NCBI GenBank assembly: GCA_030280995.1
Contig: JASXTE010000012.1
Coordinates: forward strand, 6,581,001 to 6,645,000
Reading direction: 5' to 3'
From: Hemileia vastatrix
Lineage: Eukaryota; Basidiomycota; Pucciniomycetes; Pucciniales; Zaghouaniaceae
DNA length: 64,000 bases
Below the pieces are notes generated by a model, which was not told where the DNA came from, ran no database searches, and saw nothing but the letters and a program-made list of their open reading frames with translations. Of the stretch, positions 45,020-56,275 are shown piece after piece (the first letter of the stretch is position 1; every line of letters starts with the position of its first letter). A program made the translations under genes and the position numbers.

Positions 45020-46508
45020 TGTCAGCCTGAATATTCTAAAGGCTGAGTGAAAAATGCTCATAAACTATTTTAAGAACATGTAGTACACATAGGAAAAATA
45101 TATTAAGGTGCACAAGTTGTATACATAAGTGGAATTAATGATAAAACACAATATATGCCAATATAATACTTTATATACATGCATATATTCACCTTTTATA
45201 AGTTAAATGCACTTAATATTAAGCTGAAATATGTAAGGTTAATTTTAAGAGCCTTAAATATAAGGATACATAAATTTTAAGTAGACTTAAAGCTGTTGTT
45301 TTCATTGTTTTATGTAAAAAACAACAAATGCCCTATAAATCACTTAAAAGTTGAATATATGCACTATGCATATAATAATATTAAAAATGTGCCTTGAAAG
45401 ATAATTTTTTTTTGATTAAAACAATTGAATTAGATATTCAAATGCATAAAATAACACTTTTCAAATTTGGTGTTTATTGTGCCAGAAATGGCTTCTGTGT
45501 ACTCCACCTGCCTGCATTTGTCCCACGTAAATAGCTTCATTTTTTAGAAAATTAAGAATATTCACCCTATAGTTACCCAAAATTGTACACCGACTATGGG
45601 GAAACACACTTAAATAAGCAACAGGCGCTTATTTAGTGTCCTAATTTAATTATAACTGTGTTGACCTCATTATATGCACTAGTTTCATTAAAAACCTCAA
45701 GATTTGAGCCTTTAAATCACTATCACACTTTAATTTGCATATTTATTCCAGGATTTACCCATTAAAGTGCCTTCCAAGGGACTGCATTCAGTTACCCCAC
45801 ATTTCACATCCTTTTTTGGGTTTCTCAGAAGTTTCTGAGTCAATATTGGTCATAATTGGATGGGAATTTCATGTAGTAATCTGGAATAATTAGCCCCTTC
45901 ATTTCTATTTTTAATCCCCCTTAGTATTGTGTTATATTTAGTGCTATTATTTCTTTTTTTACTCTATTATTTAAAGATATTACATGTATATACTCTTATT
46001 TTTTCTTATTCTTTTATTTTGATGGGGTATTCTTATTACTCCAGGATTTTGGCAAGTTATATCATTCTAATTGTGTTATTGGTCATTCCTTATGTTTGTG
46101 GGCAGGTTTATTAGCTATAATGAGGCCTCATTGGCCATGTATAGGATTGTTAAATCAGAAGAACACTTTGGAGAATTATTGGGTATAAAAGGAGGGGGTT
46201 TTTGGTCTTATTTTCTACATTCTTTATCATTTAAATTAAAAGATATAACAAGTACAAGTACAATACATATCAATAGTTCTTTTAAAGTCTTTGAATAGTG
46301 TTTGGATTGTTAAATCTATTTTTCTAACAACTATAAGATTGTAACCCATTTATAATTAGTGAGATTAAAATTACTGAGACCCTTATATTGTGTTATACTT
46401 TAATACTCATTGGATTTTTACTGAAGTATTCATATAGGACCACTAAAATATTCTAGAAAACTGATTAATTAAGCTATTCATGTCCCTGTACTTGAGCTCA
46501 GCTTGACA
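45020..46508 (+). repeat. Gypsy-2 3' LTR (LTR A)
   Basis: Starts TGTCAGCCTGAATATTC and ends GAGCTCAGCTTGACA. It matches the 5' LTR along its whole length with scattered substitutions and small gaps, including the TATA box at 46,184-46,191. The purine tract upstream is weak (GTTAGGCAAG). Confidence 0.92.
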
Positions 46509-48862
46509 GATTTAGTGGATCCAATGCTGGATGTCACTGAAAATGGTGAATTATATATGGTAACATTTAGGGAATAATATTCAGCTTGTGTAGAAATATT
46601 CATTCTAAAAAAAAGTCTGATGTGTTCAATGCTTTCCTTAAATTCAAAAATAGATAAGAGAAATTCACCAACAAGAAAATGAAAATCCTCAGGACTGCTC
46701 ATCGGAAGGAATACATGAATAAATGATTTTCAGATTTTCTATCAGAAAATGGCATCCTTCACAAGCACTCAATGCCATACCATCATGAAAAAACTGATAT
46801 GGCTAAGAGGTTTAATGATACTATTGGTGAGATCTCTAGAGAAATACTCCTGGAATCAAAACTTTCACAGACCTTTTGTACAATGGCATACTTCTGGGCT
46901 TCTTACATACACAACAGGCTACTTAATGTGAGTATCACTAACAGCACACAATATGAGATCATTTTAAAACAGAAGGCCAATATAGCCCAAATAAAAATCT
47001 TTGGTCAGTTTTCATATGTTCACATCCCTAAAGAAAAACGTACAAGTATGGAACCATGTGTAATGAGGTGCCTAGTTGTTGGTTTCATTGAGGGAATTAA
47101 GGGATGGTTATTCTGGCAACCAAAAAACTATACATTTATACAGTCAGCTATGGCTAATTTTATTGTGGAAGAAAGGAGTCAAAAGAGAAAATTCTCAGCA
47201 AAACTCATTCACCTGCAATCACATCAAAAGTTGACCTTTCATTCATTCTCAATAGCCTTTGTTTTGGTGACTTCACTTCCAAAAATACAATTACTGCTCA
47301 AGACTCCCTAGTTGACTAAATCAACCAAAATGCATATGAGTTGTCTGTTAGATTACCATGGACTTTCAAAAAATCCATGAAATGAGTAGATGCTTCAGAA
47401 TGGAAAAATGCATGCATTTAAGAGCTGGATAATGTGTCTAAAATGAAGGTCTGGGATATAGTTCCTCTTCACCCAGGCAAATCTGTTACTGGAGCCAGGT
47501 GGTTTTTTACTTTAAAAAGGTATGAATTTTGGAACATACTGAAACATAAAGCAAGATATGTTTACCAAGGATCTAAACAAATAGAAGGAGTAGATTTCAA
47601 TGATACTTTTGCACCACTGCTACATTTGCTTCCTTACTTCTGATTCTCACCTTAGCTTCTACTTTTGACTGGCCAATAAAAGCTTTTGATTTTACAGTGG
47701 CATACTAACATAGTCCAATAGAAGAAGAAATCTACATCAAAAACCCTGAAGGTTTTGAAGAAATAATAGAAATCTTGTTTTCAAGTTAGATAAGGCTCTT
47801 TATAGGAAAAAAAAAGCCTCTAGATGTTGGTGGAAACATCTGAGTGTAATTCTTGCTAATATAGAGTACAAGTCAAGCAATCAAGATGCCAGTGAATATT
47901 TCCTATCAAAAAGTTGAGCTAAAGGTATTCTGTGGATAAATGTGGATGATGGAGTAGTGGTTTGAAGCAATTAAATGCTTTTAGAACAGTTGAAAAAAGA
48001 TATTGATGCGTTTTTAGATGTAAAATGGACTGCTGGTATCTCATCAATAGTAACTTGAGCTCTTTCAAGATGTGATAAGGGGTTTACAATTCATCAACCT
48101 GCCTTTGTCATTAAAATTTTAAATGAACATAATGTGGGCAAACTGATATTTCACTCACCCCTACTGATGGGTCTATCTCTGGTATCACTACATGATAAGA
48201 CAAATCCTGCTACAGAATAAACTAAATTCCTATCCATAATTGGCTCTCTATCATATCTTGTGGCTGGTTCAAGACCTGATTTAGCATATCCTGTCAACTT
48301 CCTGGCACATTTTGCATCAAGACCAGGTAAAGCTGAGTGGGATGTGTTAAATCATTTACTAAAATACCTAAAGTTTAAAAAAGATTTAAAATTTCACCAC
48401 TTCCCTTATCAGCATCCTATTCCATTGACAGAGGTAATCTGTGATGCAAACTGGGGTGGGGAGTTTGATAGAGCTAAAGGTGGACATATCTTGAAAATTA
48501 ATAATTGCTTTATCCTATGGAAGTCAAAGGGTCAATCTAGAGTGGCTACTGCATCACTTCACTCTGAACTCATAGCCATGTCTAATGCCACACATCAGGA
48601 TCTTTGGATGAGAAACCTGCTTTGAGAAATGGACTTATTTCACAAAAAAACTAAAATTTACTGCAATAATAAAGGAGCAATTGTTGTAGCAACTGAAAAT
48701 CTATCTGATAATTGCTTCTGCCATGTTGATTGGGTTTTTTATTTTCTGAATGAGTAAGTATATATAAAATAAATTAACATTGAATGGGTATCTTCTAAAG
48801 ACCAAATAGATGAACTATTGACAAAAAATCTGGGTCCTAAAATGTGAAGAGTTAAAAGAGTT
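46509..48862 (+). pseudogene. Copia-1 integrase, reverse transcriptase and RNase H
   Basis: Continues from 36,410. The integrase core is at 46,509-47,310: VDPMLDVTENGELYMVTF near the start and KTDMAKRFNDTIGEISREIL around 46,790, with the Glu near the RFND helix. Reverse transcriptase runs 47,390-48,250 (WDIVPLHPGKSVTGARWFFT; WPIKAFDFTVAY; LWINVDDGVVV with the catalytic Asp pair). RNase H follows, open at 48,260-48,625 (SRPDLAYPVNFLAHFASRPG; VICDANWGGEFDRAK; ASLHSELIAMSNATHQDLW). It ends with DELLTKNLGPKM at 48,835. The order IN-RT-RH identifies Ty1/Copia. Frames are broken at about eight places. Confidence 0.87.
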
Positions 48863-48956
48863 TAATTAGGAGTTTATTAATTATTTTCTGATTTGGAATT
48901 CTTTAATTCCAATTTTTTTCTTCTCTTACTCTTTCCCTTTTTTATGATGATACGGT

Positions 48957-51228
48957 GTAGACAATCCTATAGTACTAGCTATAGGCCTTGGCCAAGGGAT
49001 TTTGAGAAAACTCAGAGAGAAAATCCCCTGACCCATTAGAAAAATAAAGTGAGATTTACCTGCTACAGTAAATTGGTTCCTGTTTGCCAAATCCCCTTTT
49101 CCAACACACTTGACTGCCTGATCAGCCAAGAAAGTAGTCTCCAGACAGACTACCAAACCAAAGAACTGAAATGTAGACCAATGTCCACACCAGAGAAAGA
49201 AATGATACTTGATGTAGGTTGTAAATCCACACCAGAGACAGCAATAATACTTGATATATCTTGCAAGACTACACCAGAGAAACCAGTTGCCAATTTAAGT
49301 TAAATGAAGAACTCACCTTGCAACAAACACAGCCAATTGTGGCCAAAAAACAGTGATAACTGAGTGAGGAACAAGGATATCACCTCTGGATGGTAGTATG
49401 ATAATTATAGTTGCCCCGAACTGTCTTATTCACTATCTACACACAGACCACTATCTAAAAGCCCATGCAAACCAACAAATTTGGCGTTCTTGAGCGCCAA
49501 ATTTCATAAAACCTCTCTATAAACGCTTCCCAGCCTACTAGAACCAAAGTGGGCGGTCTTCCTGACGTCGGGTGGCCCGCCTGAGGTGGCCAGACCACCC
49601 TGAAGCCAGAAAACCACCAAAAACCTCCAAAAATACCCAAAATACTTAGAAAAATCTACTACAACTACTAAAACCTTTAAAACACATAATTGGGCTATAA
49701 CAACGTTGAGACATAAAATGTAGAGAAAAATTAGCTCATTCTAATGGTACTAAGCACTTAAACCTAAGACTTAAGGTTAGCCTGTAAAAAAAATTAAACA
49801 GCTATCATTTTAAATGGAAAATGAGAAATAATCCCTTTAATACTTAAAATCAGAAAAATGTCATCAAGACATAAAATATAGAGAAAATGAGGGGCTATCC
49901 AATAATAGTAACCACATCCTTGCTGTCAGCCTAGATATCCCTAGGACTGAGTATTTATTATACTTAAAATAAGATAACCTTATGTACATTAAGCTTATAT
50001 CTTAAAACTAAGGTTAAAATAATAATATATATGATTATATTACATATATATATAATTATTACACTATTTCATAAATTATAGTAGTTTAAATAGCTTATCC
50101 ATAGCCTAATAATACTTATTAAGGTGTTAATGGAGTCATAATATACTTATCTTAAGTGATGTTAAGTAATTATTGACATAAATAAGCTTATATGTATACA
50201 TAAATCTCATATTCAGTGAAATATGCAGTATACTATGTATATTTAGGTATATAAGTGGGTTTTAGCCTCTTAATAGCCTATAAACTTTGTTTTTCTGCTT
50301 TTTTAGGTCATATGGACGTATCCAGTTGACTCACAACACCTACAGAAGCATATACATCTATTTCAGGTGCATACACTCAGTTTGGACAACTTAATCTGCT
50401 TCCTTGGATGGATATTCACAGATTTATGGGTTGGGAGGTCACTTCTGGGTTAATATGGATGCTTGGGGATGTTATTGGGGGCTTGGAAATTTCATTTGTT
50501 TCCTTTATATGCTTTGGGTTTCATTATATTCTCTTTGGATGAGTTATTTTACCTGTTTCTTTATGGTATCTGCTTTTATCTGGATTTTCTATTTATGGTA
50601 TGGGTCTGTGTTATCATTAATTGTGATGGAGGGTCCTTACTGGAGGTCTGGGTGTTGAATCTGCTTGAAGTGGACGCCATGGGGAGGTGATGGTCCCTCA
50701 CAGTGCTGTAATTGCCGGGGATAGCAGTGACATCATCTGGATTGAAGGTCTGTGCACTCCAGTGGATTTTGGTATAAGTAAGGGAGGATTTTGGCAGTAA
50801 TTAGACATCACTTACTTAATACAATTAAAATAAACATTATAACACAATTATTATCATTTAGAAATATATTATAAAGCCTTTATAAATTGATATTATCTTT
50901 ATATAAGCTATAACTATATTATATTCATCTTTTTTTTTCCACCACTAGCACACATTTAAATCCAAGTATTTTGAGTTTTATTTGAGTATAACTATTTTAT
51001 TAGTCTTCCCCTGAGGTTTAATAACTAAATAATTTATTAATAAGTAGTAGGACCATTAATAAATACTATTAAATCATACTTCAATACTAGATGCACTGAC
51101 ACTCGCAGTCCCAATATTTTCCAAATAATTTCAGAAAAACACCCATTTATTAAACAATGCCATTTAAGACATATCAAAACAACACCAAATAGACCATCAA
51201 AGGGCTCCTCCAATGTTGGAAGACCACA
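48957..51228 (-). repeat. Solo LTR C, copy 2, with a nested solo LTR B
   Basis: Matches 52,866-53,901 in inverted orientation (ATCCTATAGTACTAGCTATA; CAACACACTTGACTGCCT; CAAAACAACACCAAATA). Flanks are ACGGT and ATGGT, one transition from a perfect 5-bp duplication. After removing LTR B it is about 1,090 bp. It inserted between the end of Copia-1 pol and its polypurine tract. The frames 48,926-49,156 and 49,455-49,640 (minus) inside it have no recognisable domain. Confidence 0.78.
49924..51101 (+). repeat. Solo LTR B, copy 2
   Basis: Starts TGTCAGCCTAGATATCC and ends GATGCACTGACA, 1,178 bp, flanked by CTTGC and CTCGC (one transition). The first 30 bases resemble the start of LTR A, so the families are related. 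A GGTATAAGTAAGGGAGG promoter-like motif lies near 50,770. The open frame 50,404-50,658 corresponds to that in the other two copies. Confidence 0.9.
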
Positions 51229-51248
51229 ATGGTACTGGGGAAATCTCC

Positions 51249-51259
51249 AAGAAGGGGGG
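51249..51259 (+). promoter_or_regulatory. Copia-1 polypurine tract
   Basis: AAGAAGGGGGG stands directly before the TG of the 3' LTR, the position where plus-strand DNA synthesis is primed. It helps confirm the LTR boundary. Confidence 0.75.
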
Positions 51260-51450
51260 TGTTATGTACATATGGGAATAGACTTGAAAATATTCATAAT
51301 CATGTACTTAATGATAATATATAAACCTATGAAGCATCTAAGTGTAATCTCTGGTTCACTTCAGTGACGGCACTGATATTTTTTCCACAGGAAAGTTTTT
51401 CTAGTTATATATGGGTTCATTTTGGAGACAGAACTGATATTGCTTCCATA
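51260..51450 (+). repeat. Copia-1 3' LTR with internal duplication
   Basis: 191 bp, TGTTATGTACATATGGG to TTGCTTCCATA. The block GTTCACTTCAGTGACGGCAC...TTTTTTCCACA is repeated as GTTCATTTTGGAGACAGAAC...TTGCTTCCATA about 64 bp later; the 5' LTR has only one copy. A TATA-like GATAATATATAAACC lies at about 51,311. The ATTTG duplication follows. Confidence 0.88.
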
Positions 51451-51969
51451 ATTTGCACCCAGTTTAAGTAAAAAATATCTGCATGTAAATTTTATTTTTA
51501 TTTTCACTCAAAAATTGCAAGGACTTCTTAGAGCATCTCCACTCATTTTGGTCTTCCCCTTTGGGATGCATATTATGACCCTGGCAGCATCACTCATTCC
51601 ATTAAGACCCATCTTTAAGCCCTAATTTGGGCAATTAGTCAATAAGTGTCAGTAATATTACTAGACAATACTGCTTTCAAATCATTAACTCAACCTCTTC
51701 CCTGCCAAAAATTTTTACATCTCAACTTGCTTGCCAATTACACAGATGCATCTGAAGGTTACTAATTTTTTTATTTCTCCATTACAAAACACTATTTTGA
51801 CTTCATATTGCCCTTTCTTAACAGATTTTGGTACTACAGACAAGTATATAAACCTTTCAACTAAAAAAACCCCAAAAAATGTCTTCTTATTTGAAGAAAA
51901 ACAAATCGCCTAACTTCTTGCTTACATTTTTGGTCTCCCAAAAAAACACGCAATTTTCTGGTTATTTTT
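51451..51969. other. Region between Copia-1 and Copia-2
   Basis: Contains ATTTG, the right target duplication of Copia-1, and AT-rich sequence. An AGAGCATCTCCACTC motif at 51,531 resembles Harbinger or hAT-type ends but has no partner nearby. It may include the 5' LTR or leader of Copia-2, but I cannot delimit one. Confidence 0.35.
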
Positions 51970-52865
51970 TTGACTATCAGGACTACTAGAGCTGGAGTGG
52001 AAGACATAGACCTTGAAGCCTGGGCTTCTGAAGCTTACATGGCAAATGGAGGCTCAATTCCAACCCCAATTTCATGGGAAATGGACATTCCCAACTCCTC
52101 TTTTGGCTCTGTAATTTCCCAACAACACAAAATTCTCAAAGCCCAAAACTTGCATTTGAAATTGGGTTTTCAGGTTTTGGTGCATACATCTGCTGATGAA
52201 CCCTAAAAAAAATATTTTTCTCCATTATTATTTTTCCCTGAATATTTTTTATTCAGATACTATGCCTCCTGGGCTATCATTTGGTGGTATTCATGTCCCA
52301 TAGGGATATTTCTTTGCTGGCCCAATTTTTTTCAAAACTTAAAATTAATTAAAATGACCCTCTTCACCTTCATAATTATCCCTCCACTTTGTGCACCACA
52401 CATGCTCAATTCTATGAAACCTCCATTACACTAGCGTCAACCTTTTCCCCCATAACAGCCACTCCTCCCACATCACATACATTTCATATATCCAAAACAA
52501 CACCCAGTTAAATTGAAACAATCCCTCCTCCACTACTACCCTTGCATATCTCTTGTTTGCCTACTAGAAAGGTGAATTTGACTTCTCCTTCAATCTTTAA
52601 CACCACCCCTAAGCCAATCTCTACCCCTATCAAAAATATTACTATTGCAATTGGGGGCTTATTTCTTAACACTCCAACTACTGGCTTACCTAATAAAATT
52701 TTGGCTACTGAATCTCAACCATTGACTGTACAAGGTTTTTTGGTCTCCCCCTTCCACCATCATCTACCCCCCCATCTTTCACAACCTATTATCATGATTG
52801 AATGTCAGAGGAAACTAGAAATGTTATTGAATCTCCCAAGTCCATCCCCAATCATGAGACATTGG
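51970..52865 (+). pseudogene. Copia-2 gag, N-terminal part
   Basis: Open frame 51,970-52,206 (LEAWASEAYMANGGSIPTP; SFGSVISQQHKILKAQN), then a Pro/Thr-rich stretch in broken frames (52,542-52,800). The last reading before LTR C (SEETRNVIESPKSIPNHETL) is in the frame that resumes after the insertion. I assign it to Gag because of what follows at 53,902; the N-terminal part itself is not recognisable. Confidence 0.45.
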
Positions 52866-53901
52866 TGTGGCATATCAACATGAATAGTGCCTTTGTGCAA
52901 TTTATTTGGTGTTGTTTTTGTAGTTGGGTTAAAATTTGGGAGTGTCAGATTAGGGGTTTATGTTTTTTTTCTAATTTCTTGGGCTGAATATTGGTGCTAG
53001 GTGGATGTGGCTTTTATCAATGTATAGCCCTTTTTTTTCTATACATTTCATGTTTTGTTGATATTTTTCATATTCTGGGTTTTAAAGGCTCATTTGGATG
53101 TATTTTAGTTTTCACTATAACTGCTTAATTCTGTTTTTTTAATTTTTTGGAATAGCATTAAGTTCTAGGGTTAAGAACTTAGAACCATTTGATAAATCTA
53201 ATTTTTCTCTAAATTTTATGTCTTGATGATTTTTTAGCATATTTTTAGGTTTAAGGTGTTTTCTGTTGTTTTCATGGCTTTTAGAGGTTTTCTGGTTGTA
53301 TTTTAGTTCAGGGAGGTTTCCTGCTTCAAGGAAGGCTTCCAATATTTACTGTAGAATCCTGGGGAGCGCTTAAAGAGGGTTTTTATTCAATTTTGTAGAA
53401 GTATAGCCAATTTTGCAGGTGTAACTTAGAGTTTAATAAATGTCTGTGTGTACATTCTGAATAAGACAGTTTGGGGCAACTCTATTTATCATACAACCAT
53501 CTAGTAGTTATATCAGTGTTTCTTACTCTGATATCACATTTTTAGCCACAATTAAATGTGTTTGTTTCAAGGTTAGTTCTCCATTTAGCTTAACTCTTGT
53601 AACTTTTTTCTCTGGTTCTGCTTTGTAACCTGCATCAAGTATTTTTTCTGTTTTCCATGCAACAAGTGCACTGTGTCTCTGTTTTCTGGTGTGAATTTTT
53701 CTGCATTTCAGGTTTAGTTTTGTTTTTTAGTCTTCTATTGGCTACTTTCTTGACTTTTTAGGCAGTCAAGTAGTGTGTTGGAAGGGTTATTGTAAAAGTG
53801 TCTAATTTTCTGTAGCAAATTAATCTCACCTGGTATTTCTCTCAAGTTTTTCTCTTACTCTCTTGGTCAAGGCCTATAGCTGGTACTATAGGATTGTTTA
53901 G
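52866..53901 (+). repeat. Solo LTR C, copy 1
   Basis: 1,036 bp, TGTGGCATATCAACATG to CTATAGGATTGTTTAG, flanked by an exact ATTGG on both sides (52,861-52,865 and 53,902-53,906). Its inverted homologue is at 48,957-51,228. Both copies lack internal sequence. The 3' terminus TAG/TAC is not the usual CA. It splits the Copia-2 gag. Confidence 0.85.
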
Positions 53902-54393
53902 ATTGGGTAGCAACTTCTATGACTGGCACAGTAATGTGATGGCTCTTATCAAATATCTCATTGGAACAAGAGCATATTCAATGGACAATTAACCTGGTCC
54001 TTAAAATCTCAAAGACAGAGTTACACATATTATTCTTCTGCACTCAATTTCCCCCAATTTTTACCATGAGGTTTAAACAGACTTGAAAGCACATCAATCC
54101 TATCTTTAAATTAGTAACAAATTTACCAGATACAATCACACATTAATCATGACAGATATTTTTAATTTCATTCATTAATCTAAAACAAACTCAATTCACA
54201 TCACATAGTGAATATTTAGAGGCATTCAATAAATATTTTGATGAACCTTAGAGGAAAGGAATTGTTTTTTATAACAAAGTCTTCAATGCTAATATGTCTC
54301 ATACCCCATTACCTTAATCTTTGAAAGACCTTCACATTGATCTTTGTGTAGCACTTGATAATGGCCCAGACTCAAAATTAATCACATTCAAAG
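53902..54393 (+). pseudogene. Copia-2 gag, middle part
   Basis: Directly after the LTR C duplication the reading GSNFYDWHSNVMALIKYLIG matches the start of the Copia Gag core (NGxNFxDW). It then decays in several frames: PDTITH near 54,125, then HSEYLEAFNKYFDEP and KDLHIDLCVALDNGPDSKL. It ends at the LTR B insertion. Confidence 0.7.
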
Positions 54394-55572
54394 TGTCAGT
54401 ATAGTCTAGTATATAAGTATGATATAATAGTGTTATTTTATGGTCATACTACTTATTAATAAATGATTTAGTGATTAAACCTCAGGGGAAGACTAATAGA
54501 ATAGTTATACTCAAATAAAACTCACAATACTTGGATTTAAATGCGTGCTAGTGGTGGAAAATAGAAGAATAAAATATAGTTATAGCTATTATAAAGATAA
54601 TATCAATTTATAAGGGCTTTATAATATATTTCTGAATACTAGTAATTGTATTGTAGTGTTTGTTTGAAGTGTAGTAATTGAATGATGATAATAAACCGTC
54701 AAAATCCCTTCTTACTTATACCCAAATCCACTGGAGTGCACAGACCTTCAATCCAGATGATGTCACTGCTATCCCCAGCAATTACAGCACTGTGAGGGCC
54801 CATCACCTCCCCATGGCGTCCACTTCAAGCAGTTTCAACACCCAGACCTCCAGTAAGGACCCTCCATCACTATTAATAATAACACAGAGTCATACCATAA
54901 ATAGAAAACCCAGATAAAAGCGGATACCATAAAGAAACAGGTAAAATAAATGATCAAAAAGAGATTTAATGAAACTAAAAGCATATAAAGGAAACAAATA
55001 AAATGTCCAAGCCCCCAATAACATCCCCAAGCATCCACATTAACCCAAAAACATCTTTCCAACCCATAAATCCGTGAATAACCATCCAAGGAAGTAATTT
55101 TAGTTGTCCAAACTGGGTGTATGCGCCTGATATAGGTGTCTATGCTTCTGTAGGCGTTGTGAGTCCACTGATTTCGTCCATATGACCTAAAATAAGCAGA
55201 AAAACAAAGGTTATAGGCTATTAAGGGGCTAAAACCCACTTATATACCTAAATATACATAATATACTGCATATTTCACTGAATATGAGATTTATGTATAC
55301 ATATAAGCTTATGTATGTCAATAATTACTTCATATCACTTAAGATAAGTATATTATGACTCCATTAACACCTTAATAAGTATTATTAGGCCATGGATAAG
55401 CTATTTAAACTATTATAAATTATATAATAGAATAATAATTATATATATATATATAATAAAATAATATATATTATTATTTTAACCTTATTTTTAAGATATA
55501 AGCTTAATCTAGTTAAGGTTATCTTATTTTAAGCATAAGAAATACTCAGTCCTAAGGATATTTAGGCTGACA
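54394..55572 (-). repeat. Solo LTR B, copy 3
   Basis: 1,179 bp flanked by an exact CAAAG duplication (54,389-54,393 and 55,573-55,577). On this strand it starts TGTCAGTATAG and ends TTTAGGCTGACA. It preserves the empty site for the Harbinger-like element in copy 1. The open frame 54,835-55,239 lies inside it. It splits Copia-2 gag. Confidence 0.94.
54835..55239 (-). CDS. ORF within solo LTR B, 134 codons
   Basis: The predicted product has an N-terminal part (YFRSYGRNQWTHNAYRSID), a Trp/Gly/Cys-rich centre (WVNVDAWGCYWGLGHFICF) and a long hydrophobic tail ending FYLWYDSVL...GPYWRSGC. The C-terminal 84 codons stay open and end at the same stop in the other two LTR B copies (24,379-24,633 minus; 50,404-50,658 plus). 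It lies antisense to the presumed LTR promoter in that family. No known domain. It may be an LTR-encoded peptide or chance openness of a slowly decaying repeat. Confidence 0.3.
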   Translation of the reverse strand: MGFSPLIAYNLCFSAYFRSYGRNQWTHNAYRSIDTYIRRIHPVWTTKITSLDGYSRIYGLERCFWVNVDAWGCYWGLGHFICFLYMLLVSLNLFLIIYFTCFFMVSAFIWVFYLWYDSVLLLIVMEGPYWRSGC

Positions 55573-56275
55573 CAAAGACTTCTGCCAAACTATTCCAAGC
55601 TTTTTCCAGAACAGAGTAAATAGGGAAGTTATCACATCAACTCCCCATTTCTCTTTCTCTTCCAAACCCACCTTTAATGCTGATGCTTAAAATCCATGTC
55701 AATTAGACTCTTACAGACCTTCCAGAGCTCAAAGACAATGTCATAAATGCAAGTCCATTGCGCATGCTTTTTCTAATTGCCTGTACAATCCTTATTCTTC
55801 AAAATTTTCTCCTAAACTCTAAATCATGCAGGAACTTGCTATGCTATTTTCATCTGATCCTTATGGAAGAAACAAGCCAATTCACATACCTTTTAAAAGA
55901 CGATAATGATAACCTATTAGAGCCAGAGACATTTATATTGAAGCAGATGAAATAACTATTTTTGAAGATAATATAGAGAAATTATATGAGCATGTGGCAC
56001 ATATTGAACTGAACAGTTCAGAGTGGTCATCTGAAGCAATTGCTGGAAATGTGGAAATCCTGGTTTCTGGAGCAACCCATAATGTCACTTCCAATGTGAG
56101 AATTCTCAGCAATTTCAAACTTCATAAAAATCAAATACCAAGAAAAATATCAACTAGTTGTCCTTCTTTAATTACTAGTATAGGGGACTTGAAGATAACA
56201 CAGGGTGAAAAAAAGGCAATATGTAGGCAAGTCATTTTTTGTCCCTCAGAGCACCCCCAGATTTAACTCAGTAGT
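55573..56275 (+). pseudogene. Copia-2 nucleocapsid and protease
   Basis: After LTR B the reading includes an intact CCHC zinc knuckle CHKCKSIAHAFSNC (about 55,738-55,780). Protease follows in the open segment 55,994-56,266: VSGATHNVTSNVRILSNF, where Asp of DSGATH is replaced by Val, and SLITSIGDLKITQGEKK. VIFCPS at 56,235 corresponds to the next conserved block (xYFPDVxATL). The reading then ends abruptly. Confidence 0.75.

Larger units (their letters stand above)
36411..46508 (+). mobile_element. Gypsy-2, Ty3/Gypsy element with 1.49-kb LTRs
   Basis: An exact GATTT duplication flanks it (36,406-36,410 and 46,509-46,513), and the Copia-1 integrase reading continues across it. LTRs are 36,411-37,903 and 45,020-46,508. 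Gag, protease, reverse transcriptase, RNase H and integrase lie in that order on the plus strand. It contains a family 2 MITE (39,079) and a family 1 MITE (41,168). Its LTR family (LTR A) occurs also at 15,477-26,507 and 63,015-64,000. Confidence 0.94.
31539..51450 (+). mobile_element. Copia-1, Ty1/Copia LTR retrotransposon split by nested insertions
   Basis: It is flanked by an exact ATTTG duplication (31,534-31,538 and 51,451-51,455). The 5' LTR (31,539-34,122) and 3' LTR (51,260-51,450) both begin TGTTATGTACATA or its interrupted form and end TTGCTTCCATA. Gag and protease lie at about 34.7-36.4 kb, and integrase, reverse transcriptase and RNase H at 46.5-48.86 kb. Without insertions the element would be about 5 kb. 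Insertions within it: Harbinger-type, SINE-like, small MITE, CACTA-like, Gypsy-2, LTR C and LTR B. Coding frames are broken. Confidence 0.92.

Noticed and set aside
51531..51560. AGAGCATCTCCACTC as a transposon terminus
   Set aside because: No inverted partner or duplication found nearby.
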